Shown here piece after piece: positions 18,053-27,359 of a stretch of 64,000 nucleotides of DNA. Made by a program: the position numbers and the translations under genes. The DNA lies in contig NZ_CP079218.1 in assembly GCF_019317285.1 (NCBI RefSeq), forward strand, positions 744,001-808,000, read 5' to 3'. Position 1 is the stretch's first letter, and each line of letters opens with the position of its first letter. This DNA comes from Pedobacter sp. D749. Lineage in GTDB: Bacteria; Bacteroidota; Bacteroidia; Sphingobacteriales; Sphingobacteriaceae. The notes under the pieces are model-generated. The model was not told the DNA's origin. It saw only the letters and a program-made list of their open reading frames with translations, and searched no databases.

Positions 18053-19186
18053 TTTTTTTCTTTTTCCCCACCAGATCAAAAATCCGGTAGTGGGCAAGGT
18101 TGCAATAATTAACGCAGCCATAAATGCGAGTATCTTAGTAGGCCAGCCAAATAAGCCACCATCATGGATATCAAGGTTTGAATTGCGCCATTTTAAACCC
18201 AATGGCTTATTCTGATGTAACATTTGATCCGTAAGCAAACCCGTATTTGGATTGAAGTAGAAATAACTTAATCCCCGCCAGGCATCTCCTGAATGAATGA
18301 TCTGAACGGTAGCCATCATACTTGCTTTTTCTTCTTCTGGATAATTTAGCAGGATCGCTGTGTAATTCCCTTTATTTAATCTGATTAGTGTATTTAAGGC
18401 CAGGTTACTAGCTAACCTGGTTTTATGTTCAGCCGGAGATTGTACATATTCTCTTAACAAAACCGGCTTTTTAGCTGTGCCCAATGATTTATAAACGCCC
18501 AGTTCCCACCATTTAAATGACCAAACCAGGCCAGTGATAACGATTACCAATGCAAATGGAATCACATAAAAACCAAACGTACTGTGCAAATCCCAGTTAA
18601 GTCGTTTAAACCTTGCATTCCACTTTACTGTTAAGCGTTGTCTGATGTTTTTTAGCTTTTTAGGAAGCCAGATGATAAAGCCTGTAAAAATAATAATCAA
18701 AAACAGGAGGACAGAAGAGCCTACGATAAAACTTCCAATAGGCTTCTTAAATAGCAAATATTGATGAATCAGTCTGACTACGCTAAAAAATTCATGTTTA
18801 ATATCAATAACCCCGAGAACCTTTCCGCTAAACTGATCGATATACACATCTTTATTATATGCTACCTGACCAAGATAAAAAAATGATTTAGCCTTTTTAT
18901 TGGCTTTAGAAGCTGAAAATACGTAGGCGTATTGATCTGATTTTACTTCTACACGATTAAATTTTTCGTCAACTGGAAGTGCCTTCTGTGCCTTTTCTTC
19001 TAAAATATACAAAGGCAATGGTTTACCCGCTGCCTTTGTATAAACAATATCCTGATGGAAAAAATTAAACAACTCCTCTTCAAAAACATATATGCAGCCC
19101 GTAAAGGCTACAATAGTAATGATAACACCACTGATCAGGCCAAGCCACAGGTGTATAAAAGCAGCTATTTTTTTAAATTTTTTCAA
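18041..19186 (-). CDS. PepSY-associated TM helix protein (iron-uptake-linked membrane protein)
   Basis: 381 residues. It has the layout of PepSY_TM proteins: a first helix with the HLWLGLISG signature (about 12-20), a PepSY-type periplasmic segment (LEEKAQKALPVDEKFNRVEV), helices near 150-175 and 205-225, and a last helix near 355-372 followed by a basic tail. Relatives include PiuB-like proteins, often found beside siderophore receptors and proposed to help ferric-siderophore reduction or release at the inner membrane. It lies only 4 bp after a siderophore receptor gene, so one operon is very likely. Confidence 0.85.
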   Translation of the reverse strand: MKKFKKIAAFIHLWLGLISGVIITIVAFTGCIYVFEEELFNFFHQDIVYTKAAGKPLPLYILEEKAQKALPVDEKFNRVEVKSDQYAYVFSASKANKKAKSFFYLGQVAYNKDVYIDQFSGKVLGVIDIKHEFFSVVRLIHQYLLFKKPIGSFIVGSSVLLFLIIIFTGFIIWLPKKLKNIRQRLTVKWNARFKRLNWDLHSTFGFYVIPFALVIVITGLVWSFKWWELGVYKSLGTAKKPVLLREYVQSPAEHKTRLASNLALNTLIRLNKGNYTAILLNYPEEEKASMMATVQIIHSGDAWRGLSYFYFNPNTGLLTDQMLHQNKPLGLKWRNSNLDIHDGGLFGWPTKILAFMAALIIATLPTTGFLIWWGKRKKRGF

Positions 19187-19190
19187 AATT

Positions 19191-21671
19191 TTAATTGAAA
19201 GTATAACCTAACGTAAATAAATAATTTGATGGCGTTCCCGGGAAAAGTCTTAAGTAATCGTATCCGCCAACCCAGTGCACTTTATTCGTAATATTATTCA
19301 TGTTAAACTGTACTTGTACCTTACCAACATTATAATAAAGTGCCGCATTGAATAAAGTATAGCTTGGAATCGTTTGATTAAAATTCAAAGATAAAATTCT
19401 GGAATCTACATAATTTGAACCAGCGCCAATGCCTAGTCCTTTCAAAATACCATCATTGAAGTTATATTTTGCCCAAATATTGGCGGTATGATGAGGCGCA
19501 TTTGGTTTCTGTATACCAACTTCTGATGCAATAGGACTATCCGTAATCATTGCCTGATTATAAGAATAAGACGCCAGTATACTCAATTGAGGAATAATGC
19601 GACCAATAATATCGAATTCAATCCCTCTTGAACGTTCTTCTCCTACAGCACGTAAAAGATCTGGTTGGCCTTCAACATTTGCAGGATAAAGCACATTGGT
19701 TTGTTTAATCTGGTAAATGGCTGCAGAGGCTGTTAAGTGATCATCCAGCCAACTGGTTTTAGCACCAAATTCAATCATATTGCTTTTTAAAGGATCAAAT
19801 GGTCCACCGGCATTTGGGTTGGAAATGGCCGAAGCGGTTTGTGGCGTGTAACCCATTACATAAGTTCCGTAAAGGTTAATGTTTTGTGTGGCTGAATAAA
19901 CTAAACCAAATCTTGGTAATAATGCTTTAGAATGTGCTTTTGCTTCAGTCGGTTTAAGGTAATTGGCGAAATCGGTATAATACTCGTAGCGTAGTCCAAT
20001 CAAGGCCTGTAATTTACCAAATTTGATATTGTCCTGTACGTAACCGGCATGCAGAAAATAGTATGTTGGATCATAAGCCGCCTGGGTAAAAAAGTTTTTG
20101 CTGTCATCCTGCATGCGTTGTGACCCCATTACATCATTCAGGTTGAAAGATGGTACATTCGGTACCAGCAAATTATTTACCACAAGGAAGCGCTTGATAT
20201 AATTGGTAGGATCCTTATCATAATCAGCTTTCACGAAATTTAAAGAACCCGTATTAGCCGCATTTCTATAAGATAATGCGGTTAATTGTGAGGCGCCAAC
20301 AGGTAGTTTCTCGCTGGCGAAATCATATCCGGCAACAATAGTTTGTTCTATTTTACCAGTTTTAAGCTTGTAGTTAATAAATCCAGAGAAGTTATCAATA
20401 TATCTTTTACGGATTCGGTTAAAAATCTGCATGGCAACTAAATTGGTATTGGCAACTCCTGATGCATTGTAAACATAGTCATTGGCACTTCTGTGCTCAT
20501 ACAAATCTTCGCTGTATCCTGTCTTCATGTAAGAAGCTGTAAAATTCAGGTTCTCACTAAAACGGTGATTTAAGGAAAGTGCAACATTATAAGTTTTCTC
20601 ATTCAGCCGATCGTTCCCTGTATTTAGTGAAGTTGATTGTGGCGTAGAATACAGGTTTCCATTCCCAAAAACGGATTGTCCACGATCTAAACGGCTTTTT
20701 GAATCATTGTAAACCAGGTCGAAGTTTAAACTGGTGTTTTTCGAAGGTAAAAACGTGAGTGATGGTGCAATAACCACATTTTTATCAAATTGTAAATCGC
20801 GGAATGAATTTGCATCCTCATAACCAAAGTTTAAGCGGTATAGTAACGTACTATCTTTATTTGCAGGTCCGGTAACATCGGCAAGCGCACGGAAAGTATT
20901 GTAACTTCCCATAGAAAGGCTCAATGATTTACGGGTTTCTGCCAAAGGTTTTTTGGTTACACGGTTGATCACACCACCCGGACTCGCATTGCCATAAAGT
21001 GCTGATGACGGGCCTTTTAATACTTCAACACGCTCCAGGTAATTGGCCAGGGGCTGTTTCCAGAAACCAGTGCTGGTACGCATGCCGTTGATTAACTGGG
21101 TATTGCTGCCGCCATTAATTCTGAAACCACGAATAGTGATGTCATCATAAAATGTGAACTGATTTACGCCGCTGAAGTTTTTAACCACTTCACCAACCCG
21201 TACAGCACCCTGATCTGCAATTAGTTCTTTACTTGCATAAGAAACCGATTGTGGTAAATCTTTTAATAAAATTTCTGATTTACTTCCAATAAATGTGGCG
21301 GTATTTTTATAGGTTTTCTCTTTCCTGCCGGTTATTTCAACCTGTTGTAAATCTGATTTTGTTGGAGATAAGCTCACATTAAAAGTGATTTTATCACGAT
21401 TCAGATTAATATTTCTGCTGGTAGTGATGTAACCAACATAGCTGAATTTAATTGTCGATGTGGTTTTGCTCACAGATAAATTAAAATTTCCTTTTTGATC
21501 GGTGATTGTTTTTTCATTTCCATGATCAGCATATACATTAACTCCAGGGATTACTTCACCGGATTCATCGGTTACTTTACCATTTATGGTCACCACTTCC
21601 TGGGCTGAGGCAAGGGCATAAATACCCGTAAAAACAATTAGAAATAACAGTTTCTTATAAAGATTAGACAT
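19191..21671 (-). CDS. TonB-dependent siderophore receptor
   Basis: 826 residues. The signal peptide (to about ASAQ, residue 23) is followed by a carboxypeptidase-regulatory-like domain (about 27-105), the plug with DITIRGFRINGGSNTQLING and a barrel with FhuA-type segments such as RVEVLKGPSSALYGNASPGG, ending in Phe. This matches the TonB siderophore receptor family. It is the first gene of a two-gene unit with the PepSY protein, together a ferric-siderophore uptake module. No siderophore biosynthesis genes are in the window, so it may take up siderophores made by others. No Fur box was identified by eye. Confidence 0.9.
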   Translation of the reverse strand: MSNLYKKLLFLIVFTGIYALASAQEVVTINGKVTDESGEVIPGVNVYADHGNEKTITDQKGNFNLSVSKTTSTIKFSYVGYITTSRNINLNRDKITFNVSLSPTKSDLQQVEITGRKEKTYKNTATFIGSKSEILLKDLPQSVSYASKELIADQGAVRVGEVVKNFSGVNQFTFYDDITIRGFRINGGSNTQLINGMRTSTGFWKQPLANYLERVEVLKGPSSALYGNASPGGVINRVTKKPLAETRKSLSLSMGSYNTFRALADVTGPANKDSTLLYRLNFGYEDANSFRDLQFDKNVVIAPSLTFLPSKNTSLNFDLVYNDSKSRLDRGQSVFGNGNLYSTPQSTSLNTGNDRLNEKTYNVALSLNHRFSENLNFTASYMKTGYSEDLYEHRSANDYVYNASGVANTNLVAMQIFNRIRKRYIDNFSGFINYKLKTGKIEQTIVAGYDFASEKLPVGASQLTALSYRNAANTGSLNFVKADYDKDPTNYIKRFLVVNNLLVPNVPSFNLNDVMGSQRMQDDSKNFFTQAAYDPTYYFLHAGYVQDNIKFGKLQALIGLRYEYYTDFANYLKPTEAKAHSKALLPRFGLVYSATQNINLYGTYVMGYTPQTASAISNPNAGGPFDPLKSNMIEFGAKTSWLDDHLTASAAIYQIKQTNVLYPANVEGQPDLLRAVGEERSRGIEFDIIGRIIPQLSILASYSYNQAMITDSPIASEVGIQKPNAPHHTANIWAKYNFNDGILKGLGIGAGSNYVDSRILSLNFNQTIPSYTLFNAALYYNVGKVQVQFNMNNITNKVHWVGGYDYLRLFPGTPSNYLFTLGYTFN

Positions 21672-21822
21672 TGAAATTTGTTTGGTTTTTATTTAGACTT
21701 ATTTTAAATAATGCGCAAATCTAATATATTTCTGAAATGTTACAAAAGGAAAATAAAATAATTGGAGGCTTTTGTGGGTTGGGAAGATGAGTGGTCGGTA
21801 AGATATAAGATATCCAAATAGA

Positions 21823-23058
21823 CTATTTCTTGTTTTTTTCTTCAATCCACAAGCTCATGTATTTTGTACTCAGTACCGTGTGATGATTTAATATCTGTCC
21901 GAAAAAGTTATTTTGTCGGTGTGTAGTTAGATCTGAAGCTAATCTTTCGATTTCTTTAATGAACTGATCAGCAAAATATTTTGCTGAATATCTTTGGTTA
22001 ATGATTTGTACACCGTTCTGCTGTGCAACTTGCCAGGCATTTTTATCCTGATAAAGTTTTACAGCTTCCTCGATAAAAAGTTCCAGATCATCTTCAGTGC
22101 TACCATTCCAATCTAAATCACCTTTCATGGCTTCTGCGCCAACAGATGTAGTTACCGACGGCGTGCCAACCTGCATGGCATCGATAAACTTACCTTTTAC
22201 ACCCGCACCGAATTGAATAGGGGCAAGTAATATTCTGTGTTTGGCAATAGTTTCCCTAGCATCTAAAGCTCTTCCTTTAATTAAGAACTTTTCGCCTTTA
22301 TTATCTAGTTGCAGCACTTTTTGCGAGGCATAAGATCCAAATATATTCAAATTTGCACCTGGAAGCCTTTTTCTGAGTATTGGCCAGACTTTGGTTTTTA
22401 AAACCTGAACGGTATTCCAATTGGGCTCATGAAGGAAATTGCCAATGAAAACAAAATCTGCCCGATCTTCAAAGGAATTCCATTTTTCGATCACCTGCTG
22501 ATTGATTTCTTCTTCCAGAAATGGTAAATAATAAATCAGTGAAGGATCAATTTTGAATTGATTTTTCAGGATATCCATCTCCACTTCCGAAATGATTAAA
22601 GATAAATCGCATCTTAAAATTGAAGCAATTTCTCTTTTAGCAGTGTCAGAAAAGAAATCTAAAACTTGTTTTTTTTTATCGCTTTGCTGGCGCGCACTTC
22701 TAAGGCAATGTAAATCTTCTGTATCTAAAATCCTCAATGCATCAGGGCATTCCTGCTGAACCCGCCAACCATATTGTTCCTCTACCATAAAACGGTCGAA
22801 CATGACAATTTCAGGGTTTAGTGTTTTTAAAAATGAATTAAAGCTTTCATCATTCAGCTTTATTTGCTGCTCAATAACAGGAGTTTGTGTGAAATCATAA
22901 CTGAAATCGCTTTTTGATGCTGCAGAGGCAAAAGTGATTTCGTAATCTTTGTTCAAAAATAAATCGACCAGTTGAATCATCCGTGTTCCCGCTGCCGAAG
23001 AAGTGGGTTCGGGCCAGACTAATCCAATAATCAATAATTTTTTTACGCTTCTACTCAT
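21823..23058 (-). CDS. Glycosyltransferase family 4-like protein
   Basis: 411 residues, GT-B type. The N-terminal domain opens with a beta-strand and nucleotide-sugar loop region (KKLLIIGLVWPEPTSSAAG, 6-24). The C-terminal domain has FIGNFLHEPNWN (about 204) and the donor-binding segment FGAGVKGKFIDAMQVGTP (around residue 293), typical of GT4-like enzymes that process surface polysaccharides. The C-terminal ~40 residues are charged and helical. It stands alone, with no polysaccharide locus around it, so donor and acceptor are unknown. No signal peptide. Confidence 0.8.
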   Translation of the reverse strand: MSRSVKKLLIIGLVWPEPTSSAAGTRMIQLVDLFLNKDYEITFASAASKSDFSYDFTQTPVIEQQIKLNDESFNSFLKTLNPEIVMFDRFMVEEQYGWRVQQECPDALRILDTEDLHCLRSARQQSDKKKQVLDFFSDTAKREIASILRCDLSLIISEVEMDILKNQFKIDPSLIYYLPFLEEEINQQVIEKWNSFEDRADFVFIGNFLHEPNWNTVQVLKTKVWPILRKRLPGANLNIFGSYASQKVLQLDNKGEKFLIKGRALDARETIAKHRILLAPIQFGAGVKGKFIDAMQVGTPSVTTSVGAEAMKGDLDWNGSTEDDLELFIEEAVKLYQDKNAWQVAQQNGVQIINQRYSAKYFADQFIKEIERLASDLTTHRQNNFFGQILNHHTVLSTKYMSLWIEEKNKK

Positions 23059-23180
23059 TTTCTACAAAATAAGCTCTTTTTTTTTGCTCCCGCATATAAA
23101 TGTGATTTTTGCAGATTAAAATCTAGATCTGCGATTATCTACTAAATCTGCGGGATATATAAACGTATCTTAAATATTCT

Positions 23181-23188
23181 TAATTTTG
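23181..23188 (+). promoter_or_regulatory. -7 box (TAATTTTG) before miaE
   Basis: TAATTTTG matches TAnnTTTG and ends 20 bp before the miaE ATG. Confidence 0.5.
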
Positions 23189-23208
23189 CAACTCAATTAC
23201 ACCACCAC

Positions 23209-23790
23209 ATGTTAGGATTAAAATTGTTGACAGACCCACGTTGGGCAAATATTGCGGAATCGAATTTAGAAGAAATTTTATCTGACCATGCCTGGTGCGA
23301 ACAAAAAGCGGCTACCAATGCCATTACCTTGATCACTCAAAATTCTGAACATCAGGATCTGGTAGATGAACTAACCGCCATTGCCATTGAAGAGATGCAG
23401 CATTTCCAGATGGTTATTGAAATTATAAAAAAACGAGGTTACACCTTAAGCCGCGAACGGAAAGATGATTATGTTGGTCGTTTGGTGAAATTCAGTAAAA
23501 AAGACGGAAGCCGGAATATGGCTTTTATTGACAGGTTATTGTTTGCTGCAATGATTGAAGCCAGAAGTTGTGAACGGTTCAGGGTACTTTCGTTAAATAT
23601 TAAAGATGCTGAACTGGCTAAGTTTTATCACGAACTGATGGTTTCAGAAGCAGGACATTACACGACATTTTTAAACTTTGCCCGTAAATACAGTACGGAT
23701 GTAGATGTAGATAAACGCTGGAAAGAATGGCTGGATTTTGAAGGCGAATTGATTCAAAGTTTCGGAACTAAAGAAGCGATACACGGGTAA
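23209..23790 (+). CDS. miaE: tRNA-(ms2io6A)-hydroxylase
   Basis: 193 residues, normal MiaE length. The enzyme is a di-iron monooxygenase that hydroxylates the isopentenyl group of modified A37 in tRNA. Ferritin-like metal motifs are visible: E31 in DHAWCEQKAA, E62-x2-H65 in EEMQHFQ, a central Glu in MIEARSCERF and a second ExxH in SEAGHYTTF. The N-terminus MLGLKLLTDPRW is typical. It is a single gene with its own -7 box; a 7-bp-period array begins just after the stop codon. Confidence 0.93.
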   Translation: MLGLKLLTDPRWANIAESNLEEILSDHAWCEQKAATNAITLITQNSEHQDLVDELTAIAIEEMQHFQMVIEIIKKRGYTLSRERKDDYVGRLVKFSKKDGSRNMAFIDRLLFAAMIEARSCERFRVLSLNIKDAELAKFYHELMVSEAGHYTTFLNFARKYSTDVDVDKRWKEWLDFEGELIQSFGTKEAIHG

Positions 23791-23793
23791 ATG

Positions 23794-23828
23794 ATGTAAG
23801 ATGTTTTATGGGAAATGGATGATGGAGG
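23794..23828. repeat. Heptamer-period array after miaE
   Basis: ATG occurs at 23794, 23801, 23808, 23815 and 23822, exactly 7 bp apart, in units such as ATGTAAG, ATGTTTT and ATGGAGG. It starts 3 bp after the miaE stop and ends 3 bp before the convergent DUF3810 stop. Confidence 0.65.
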
Positions 23829-23831
23829 TAT

Positions 23832-24926
23832 TTATCGCTTGATCTTCTGACTTTCAGATCCCTGAATTTCCGACTTATGAATATTCCACAGCCAAATAAC
23901 GATATCCTGATAGCTATCGATACCTTTTTTCTGGTTGTTCAGTTTTAAGAAACGATCGAAAGCGGCATCCATATAACCGAACATATCACCATTGTATTTT
24001 CTCCAGAATTCTTTTTCAATTTTAAAATCAGCTAAAACCCGAGGTGAAAGTTTTAAATAAAGTAATTTATAGTCCTCTGGTGATTTCATCCGGATTTCGA
24101 ATAAGATATACCGCAACATTTCATAATTGGCAGAATATTGGTAATTCACATCAGGACTGTTTCTTGCGGTCAGGTATCCCAAAAGATTAGCTTCATCTTC
24201 GTAAGCAATGCCTAATTGGTGCCCAATTTCGTGGCAGCTTACATAGGGTTTAACGAAATCTGGCAAATTCATATTCATATTAGCTTCGCCAGAAAGCGGT
24301 GCATAATAACCCTCGATGCCGATTTTACTGATGATCCATGAATTTAAAACCCATTTTAAGCAAGGATTGGAATATCTGAATACTGAGTTTTTTTTCTCCA
24401 TAAATGAGTAAGCAGCGGCAGATTTTGATTCGAGCTCATTAATCGTGTAAGCGGGCACTTTATTTTGCCTCAATTTTAAGGCATTGGTTTTATCAACGAA
24501 ATAATTGCACAGAACAACTAATTCTTTAACATTATATTTTTCGTTGCCAATTCCTAACTCCTCGCTAATACTTGGTCGGCTATAATTTAAACCCCATACG
24601 ATTTTGAAAATGATATAGAGAATTAAGAAAAAAATTAAAATTTGTAAGGGGACAACAATTCTATCCTGTTTTTTTAGTGATTTACGTCTTTTGTAAAACC
24701 TTACGATTTTATAAATTACAAAGCCAATAAGTAAAACATATATCATATCTCCAATAGCAAAAGGAAACAGAGCAGAAATAAACCTTAATGCTGAAGAAAT
24801 GTAAGGATAAAAAGCTGTTGAATAATATTTTTGGACAAGGGTAGGGAAGAAGCCAAAAAGGTAGATCAGCAAAGCAATTATTAAAACTGCAATGAATTTT
24901 GAATAGATAGATTTATTTTTTCGCAT
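23832..24926 (-). CDS. DUF3810 family membrane protein with a zinc-protease motif
   Basis: 364 residues. Three hydrophobic segments (about 11-30, 45-75, 92-112) precede a soluble domain carrying HEIGH (232-236) with a nearby acidic EDEAN (243-247). This is the HExxH...E arrangement of gluzincin metallopeptidases, and it matches DUF3810, found mainly in Bacteroidota. A membrane-bound peptidase acting at the inner membrane is likely; no substrate is known. A 38-residue membrane-protein gene lies 6 bp upstream and is probably co-expressed. Confidence 0.8.
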   Translation of the reverse strand: MRKNKSIYSKFIAVLIIALLIYLFGFFPTLVQKYYSTAFYPYISSALRFISALFPFAIGDMIYVLLIGFVIYKIVRFYKRRKSLKKQDRIVVPLQILIFFLILYIIFKIVWGLNYSRPSISEELGIGNEKYNVKELVVLCNYFVDKTNALKLRQNKVPAYTINELESKSAAAYSFMEKKNSVFRYSNPCLKWVLNSWIISKIGIEGYYAPLSGEANMNMNLPDFVKPYVSCHEIGHQLGIAYEDEANLLGYLTARNSPDVNYQYSANYEMLRYILFEIRMKSPEDYKLLYLKLSPRVLADFKIEKEFWRKYNGDMFGYMDAAFDRFLKLNNQKKGIDSYQDIVIWLWNIHKSEIQGSESQKIKR

Positions 24927-24932
24927 TTTATA

Positions 24933-25049
24933 TTACCAGCTAAAAATAACGACTATCATCAGGATAACAAATATAAATATCGGTCTTAACAATTGTTGCT
25001 GGTTTGCTTTTCTTTCGAAACCATCTTTTCTCAATTTCCAGGAAACCAT
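24933..25049 (-). CDS. 38-residue single-span membrane protein, unknown
   Basis: A short frame from ATG (complement of 25047-25049) to TAA (24933-24935). The product begins MVSWKLRKDGFERKANQQQ, a basic polar head, and ends in one hydrophobic helix (IFIFVILMIVVIFSW). It is 6 bp upstream of the DUF3810 gene on the same strand. The clear amphipathic layout, positive-inside N-terminus and tight spacing support translation, but its small size makes it easy to miss and it could be chance. No family recognised. Confidence 0.5.
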   Translation of the reverse strand: MVSWKLRKDGFERKANQQQLLRPIFIFVILMIVVIFSW

Positions 25050-25117
25050 AATTTAAAAAAGTGTTGTTAGTGGACTAAATATGAAATCTTAAATAGAGTA
25101 TGACTCATATGCCGTAA

Positions 25118-25510
25118 TCATTGTTTAAATAGCTTCAAATCCTCAATATTCTCGAAATGTTTGTAATTAAGTGTATCGAAATATAAATCGTGGGCAATAG
25201 CTGTCGCTGCAATGAACAAGTCAGCTTTATCGATACTCTTGCGATGCCTTTTTAGTTTATTTTGAACTTCTACTGCCATCAAAGCTGCATCACTATCGAA
25301 TGGAAATACAATAAAACCAGACAGCATGGCTTTCCAGAAATCTGCCTGCTCACCTTTTGCACCTGTATAAATTTCAAATTCAGTTATACTGGATATGCAC
25401 AGGTTTTCTGATTTTTGAGATAAATCAAATAATCTGGTTTTTGATTTATCCTTTTTTCTGAAATAATCAATCAAAATAGAAGTATCAACCATTATTATTT
25501 GGTCCGCCAT
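25118..25510 (-). CDS. PIN domain toxin, VapC-like
   Basis: 130 residues, PIN-domain size. The acidic catalytic set is visible: D9 in MVDTSILIDYF, E44 in SSITEFE, D94/D97 in DKADLFIAATA and a C-terminal Asp in FDTLNYKHF. PIN toxins of the VapC type are Mg-dependent RNases. The gene overlaps the upstream small DUF2281-type gene by 16 bp, the usual antitoxin-toxin order, so this is a likely type II toxin-antitoxin pair. Confidence 0.88.
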   Translation of the reverse strand: MADQIIMVDTSILIDYFRKKDKSKTRLFDLSQKSENLCISSITEFEIYTGAKGEQADFWKAMLSGFIVFPFDSDAALMAVEVQNKLKRHRKSIDKADLFIAATAIAHDLYFDTLNYKHFENIEDLKLFKQ

Positions 25511-25752
25511 TCATTGATTGATTTTCTTGCTTCATCGATTTTTTGAATTTGTGTTTCAGAAAATACCGGGCCATTTAATAAAAGATCTGAAAATTTTGTG
25601 CCATATTTTACAGCAGGCTCTTCAACTTTGTTGTCAGAAATTATATTTCTATTTTTCGCTTTTTCTTTCAACTGAGCAACAAAATCAGAAACCTCCTTCT
25701 TCATGTTTGAAGGGAGGGCTGAAATCTCCGAAAATAACTGTAAATCTGTCAT
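25495..25752 (-). CDS. DUF2281-type antitoxin of the VapC-like toxin
   Basis: 85 residues. The N-terminal helical segment (LFSEISALPSNMKKEVSDFV) is typical of DUF2281, and a C-terminal tail (TKFSDLLLNGPVFS ... DEARKSINEW) would wrap the PIN toxin. It lacks an obvious ribbon-helix-helix DNA-binding motif, so autoregulation is uncertain. It is translated just before, and overlapping, the toxin gene. Identification rests on layout and family pattern. Confidence 0.75.
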   Translation of the reverse strand: MTDLQLFSEISALPSNMKKEVSDFVAQLKEKAKNRNIISDNKVEEPAVKYGTKFSDLLLNGPVFSETQIQKIDEARKSINEWRTK

Positions 25753-25786
25753 TGCTAATTTCTTAAGCTAAACAAATATAACAAAT

Positions 25787-27121
25787 CTATCTCACAAATG
25801 TCAAACGTTTTCCGATCTGATCGGTCGTGAATTTACCACTTTGGTAAGCCAGGTTGCCTGATACAAAGGTATGTGTAATACTTGCCTGGAAAGTATCTCC
25901 GTCAAACGGACTCCAGCCACATTTATAGAAATTATTCAATTTGGTTACTTTCCATGAATCTTTGAGGTCTACCAGCACTAAATCTGCCCAGTAGCCTTCG
26001 CGGATGAAACCACGTTTCTCTATGTCAAAACAAATCGCCAGATTATGAGCCGTTTTTTCGACAATTTTTTCTAAAGAAATTTTACCTTGTAAATGCATTT
26101 CTAATAATGCCGGTAAGGCATGCTGTACCAACGGGCCGCCAGATGGAGCTTGAGCGTAAGGCTGCTGCTTTTCTTCCAATGTATGTGGGGCGTGATCTGT
26201 GGCAATCACATCAATATAATCTTCAAGAACGCCTTTAAGCACACCTTTTTGATCATCTTCGGTTTTTACTGCAGGATTCCATTTGATGAAATTTCCTTTT
26301 GAAGCGTAATCTTTATCGTTAAACCAAAGGTGATGTACACAAGCTTCTGCCGTGATTTTTTTATCCTTTAGCGGGGTAATATTATCAAATAAGGCTATTT
26401 CTTTTGCTGTAGAAATGTGCAGGATATGCAAACGCGTTTGGTAAGTTTTTGCCAGTTCGACCGCTAGTGATGATGATTTATAACAAGCCTCTGCACTGCG
26501 GATTAAAGGGTGCATATCGATTGTTAAATCGTCACCATATTGCGACTTAAACTTAGCTAAGTTTTCGCGGATGGTTGCTTCATCTTCGCAATGCGTAGCT
26601 ACTAATATTGGCGCTTTACTAAAGATATTTTCTAAGGTTTTTTCATTGTCAACCAGCATATTCCCGGTTGATGAACCCATAAAAACCTTAATTCCGCAAA
26701 CATTTTTAGGATCGGTTTTTAAAACTTCTTCAATATTATCATTACTGGCACCCATGTAAAATGAGTAATTGGCCAGTGAAGTTTGAGCTGCAATTTCGTA
26801 TTTATCAGCCAGTAAATCCTGTGTTAAGGTATTGGGTACCGTATTGGGCATTTCCATAAAAGAGGTAATCCCCCCAGCTACAGCAGCCATACTTTCGGTA
26901 AAAATATCGGCCTTATGGGTTAATCCCGGCTCGCGGAAATGGACCTGATCGTCAATCATCCCTGGTAAAAGGTATTGTCCTTCTGCATTAATTTCCTGGG
27001 CATCAGGTGCGGATAAATTTTGACCAATTTTGGCAATTAATCCATCTTTTATCAATACATCAGCAACAATTTTTTGTCCTTCATTTACAATTGTCGCAGC
27101 TTTTATCAGGTAAGTATTCAT
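25787..27121 (-). CDS. pyrC: Dihydroorotase (class I type)
   Basis: 444 residues. An amidohydrolase-fold enzyme closing carbamoyl-aspartate to dihydroorotate in pyrimidine synthesis. Visible motifs are PGMIDDQVHFREPGLTHK (53-70), KVFMGSSTGNML, ATHCEDE, LHILHISTAKE and DVIATDHAPHTLEEK with its catalytic Asp. The first metal-binding segment reads D-D-Q-V-H where most class I enzymes have D-x-H-x-H, so Q59 replaces the first His of the pair. I believe this variant is usual in Bacteroidota. The other metal ligands look intact. It stands alone, away from other pyr genes; the -7 box ends 5 bp before the ATG. Confidence 0.9.
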   Translation of the reverse strand: MNTYLIKAATIVNEGQKIVADVLIKDGLIAKIGQNLSAPDAQEINAEGQYLLPGMIDDQVHFREPGLTHKADIFTESMAAVAGGITSFMEMPNTVPNTLTQDLLADKYEIAAQTSLANYSFYMGASNDNIEEVLKTDPKNVCGIKVFMGSSTGNMLVDNEKTLENIFSKAPILVATHCEDEATIRENLAKFKSQYGDDLTIDMHPLIRSAEACYKSSSLAVELAKTYQTRLHILHISTAKEIALFDNITPLKDKKITAEACVHHLWFNDKDYASKGNFIKWNPAVKTEDDQKGVLKGVLEDYIDVIATDHAPHTLEEKQQPYAQAPSGGPLVQHALPALLEMHLQGKISLEKIVEKTAHNLAICFDIEKRGFIREGYWADLVLVDLKDSWKVTKLNNFYKCGWSPFDGDTFQASITHTFVSGNLAYQSGKFTTDQIGKRLTFVR

Positions 27122-27126
27122 GGTTT

Positions 27127-27134
27127 CAAAGGTA
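27127..27134 (-). promoter_or_regulatory. -7 box (TACCTTTG) of pyrC, 5 bp before the ATG
   Basis: On the minus strand TACCTTTG matches TAnnTTTG and is separated from the ATG at 27121 by only AAACC, giving a leaderless or nearly leaderless transcript. Confidence 0.5.
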
Positions 27135-27240
27135 AAAATAGATTTGAGAAGTTAGATATGAGATTTGAGAATTTTGACCCACCAGGTTAGCGGATGAAAG
27201 GTGCAAAACTGAGTTTAACGTTACTGTTTTGAGTGAAATA

Positions 27241-27290
27241 AACCCGACAGGAGCGGGCACGAAGTAAAGCTGATGGCGGGGCTTGCTGAA
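27241..27290. repeat. Shortened relative of the 12.5-kb spacer repeat
   Basis: AACCCGACAGGAGCGGGCAC, GAAGTAAAGC and GGCGGGGCTTGCTG follow the block order of the repeat copies at 12524 and 12830 but stop after about 50 bp. Within the 293-bp gap between divergent pyrC and the helicase gene I see no coding frame. Confidence 0.45.
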
Positions 27291-27359
27291 AGAAGAATCA
27301 CTGAACTTGCTTTTCTACTAATTCTTATAAAAGAAACCTTGTTTTTTAGATGTTACTGA

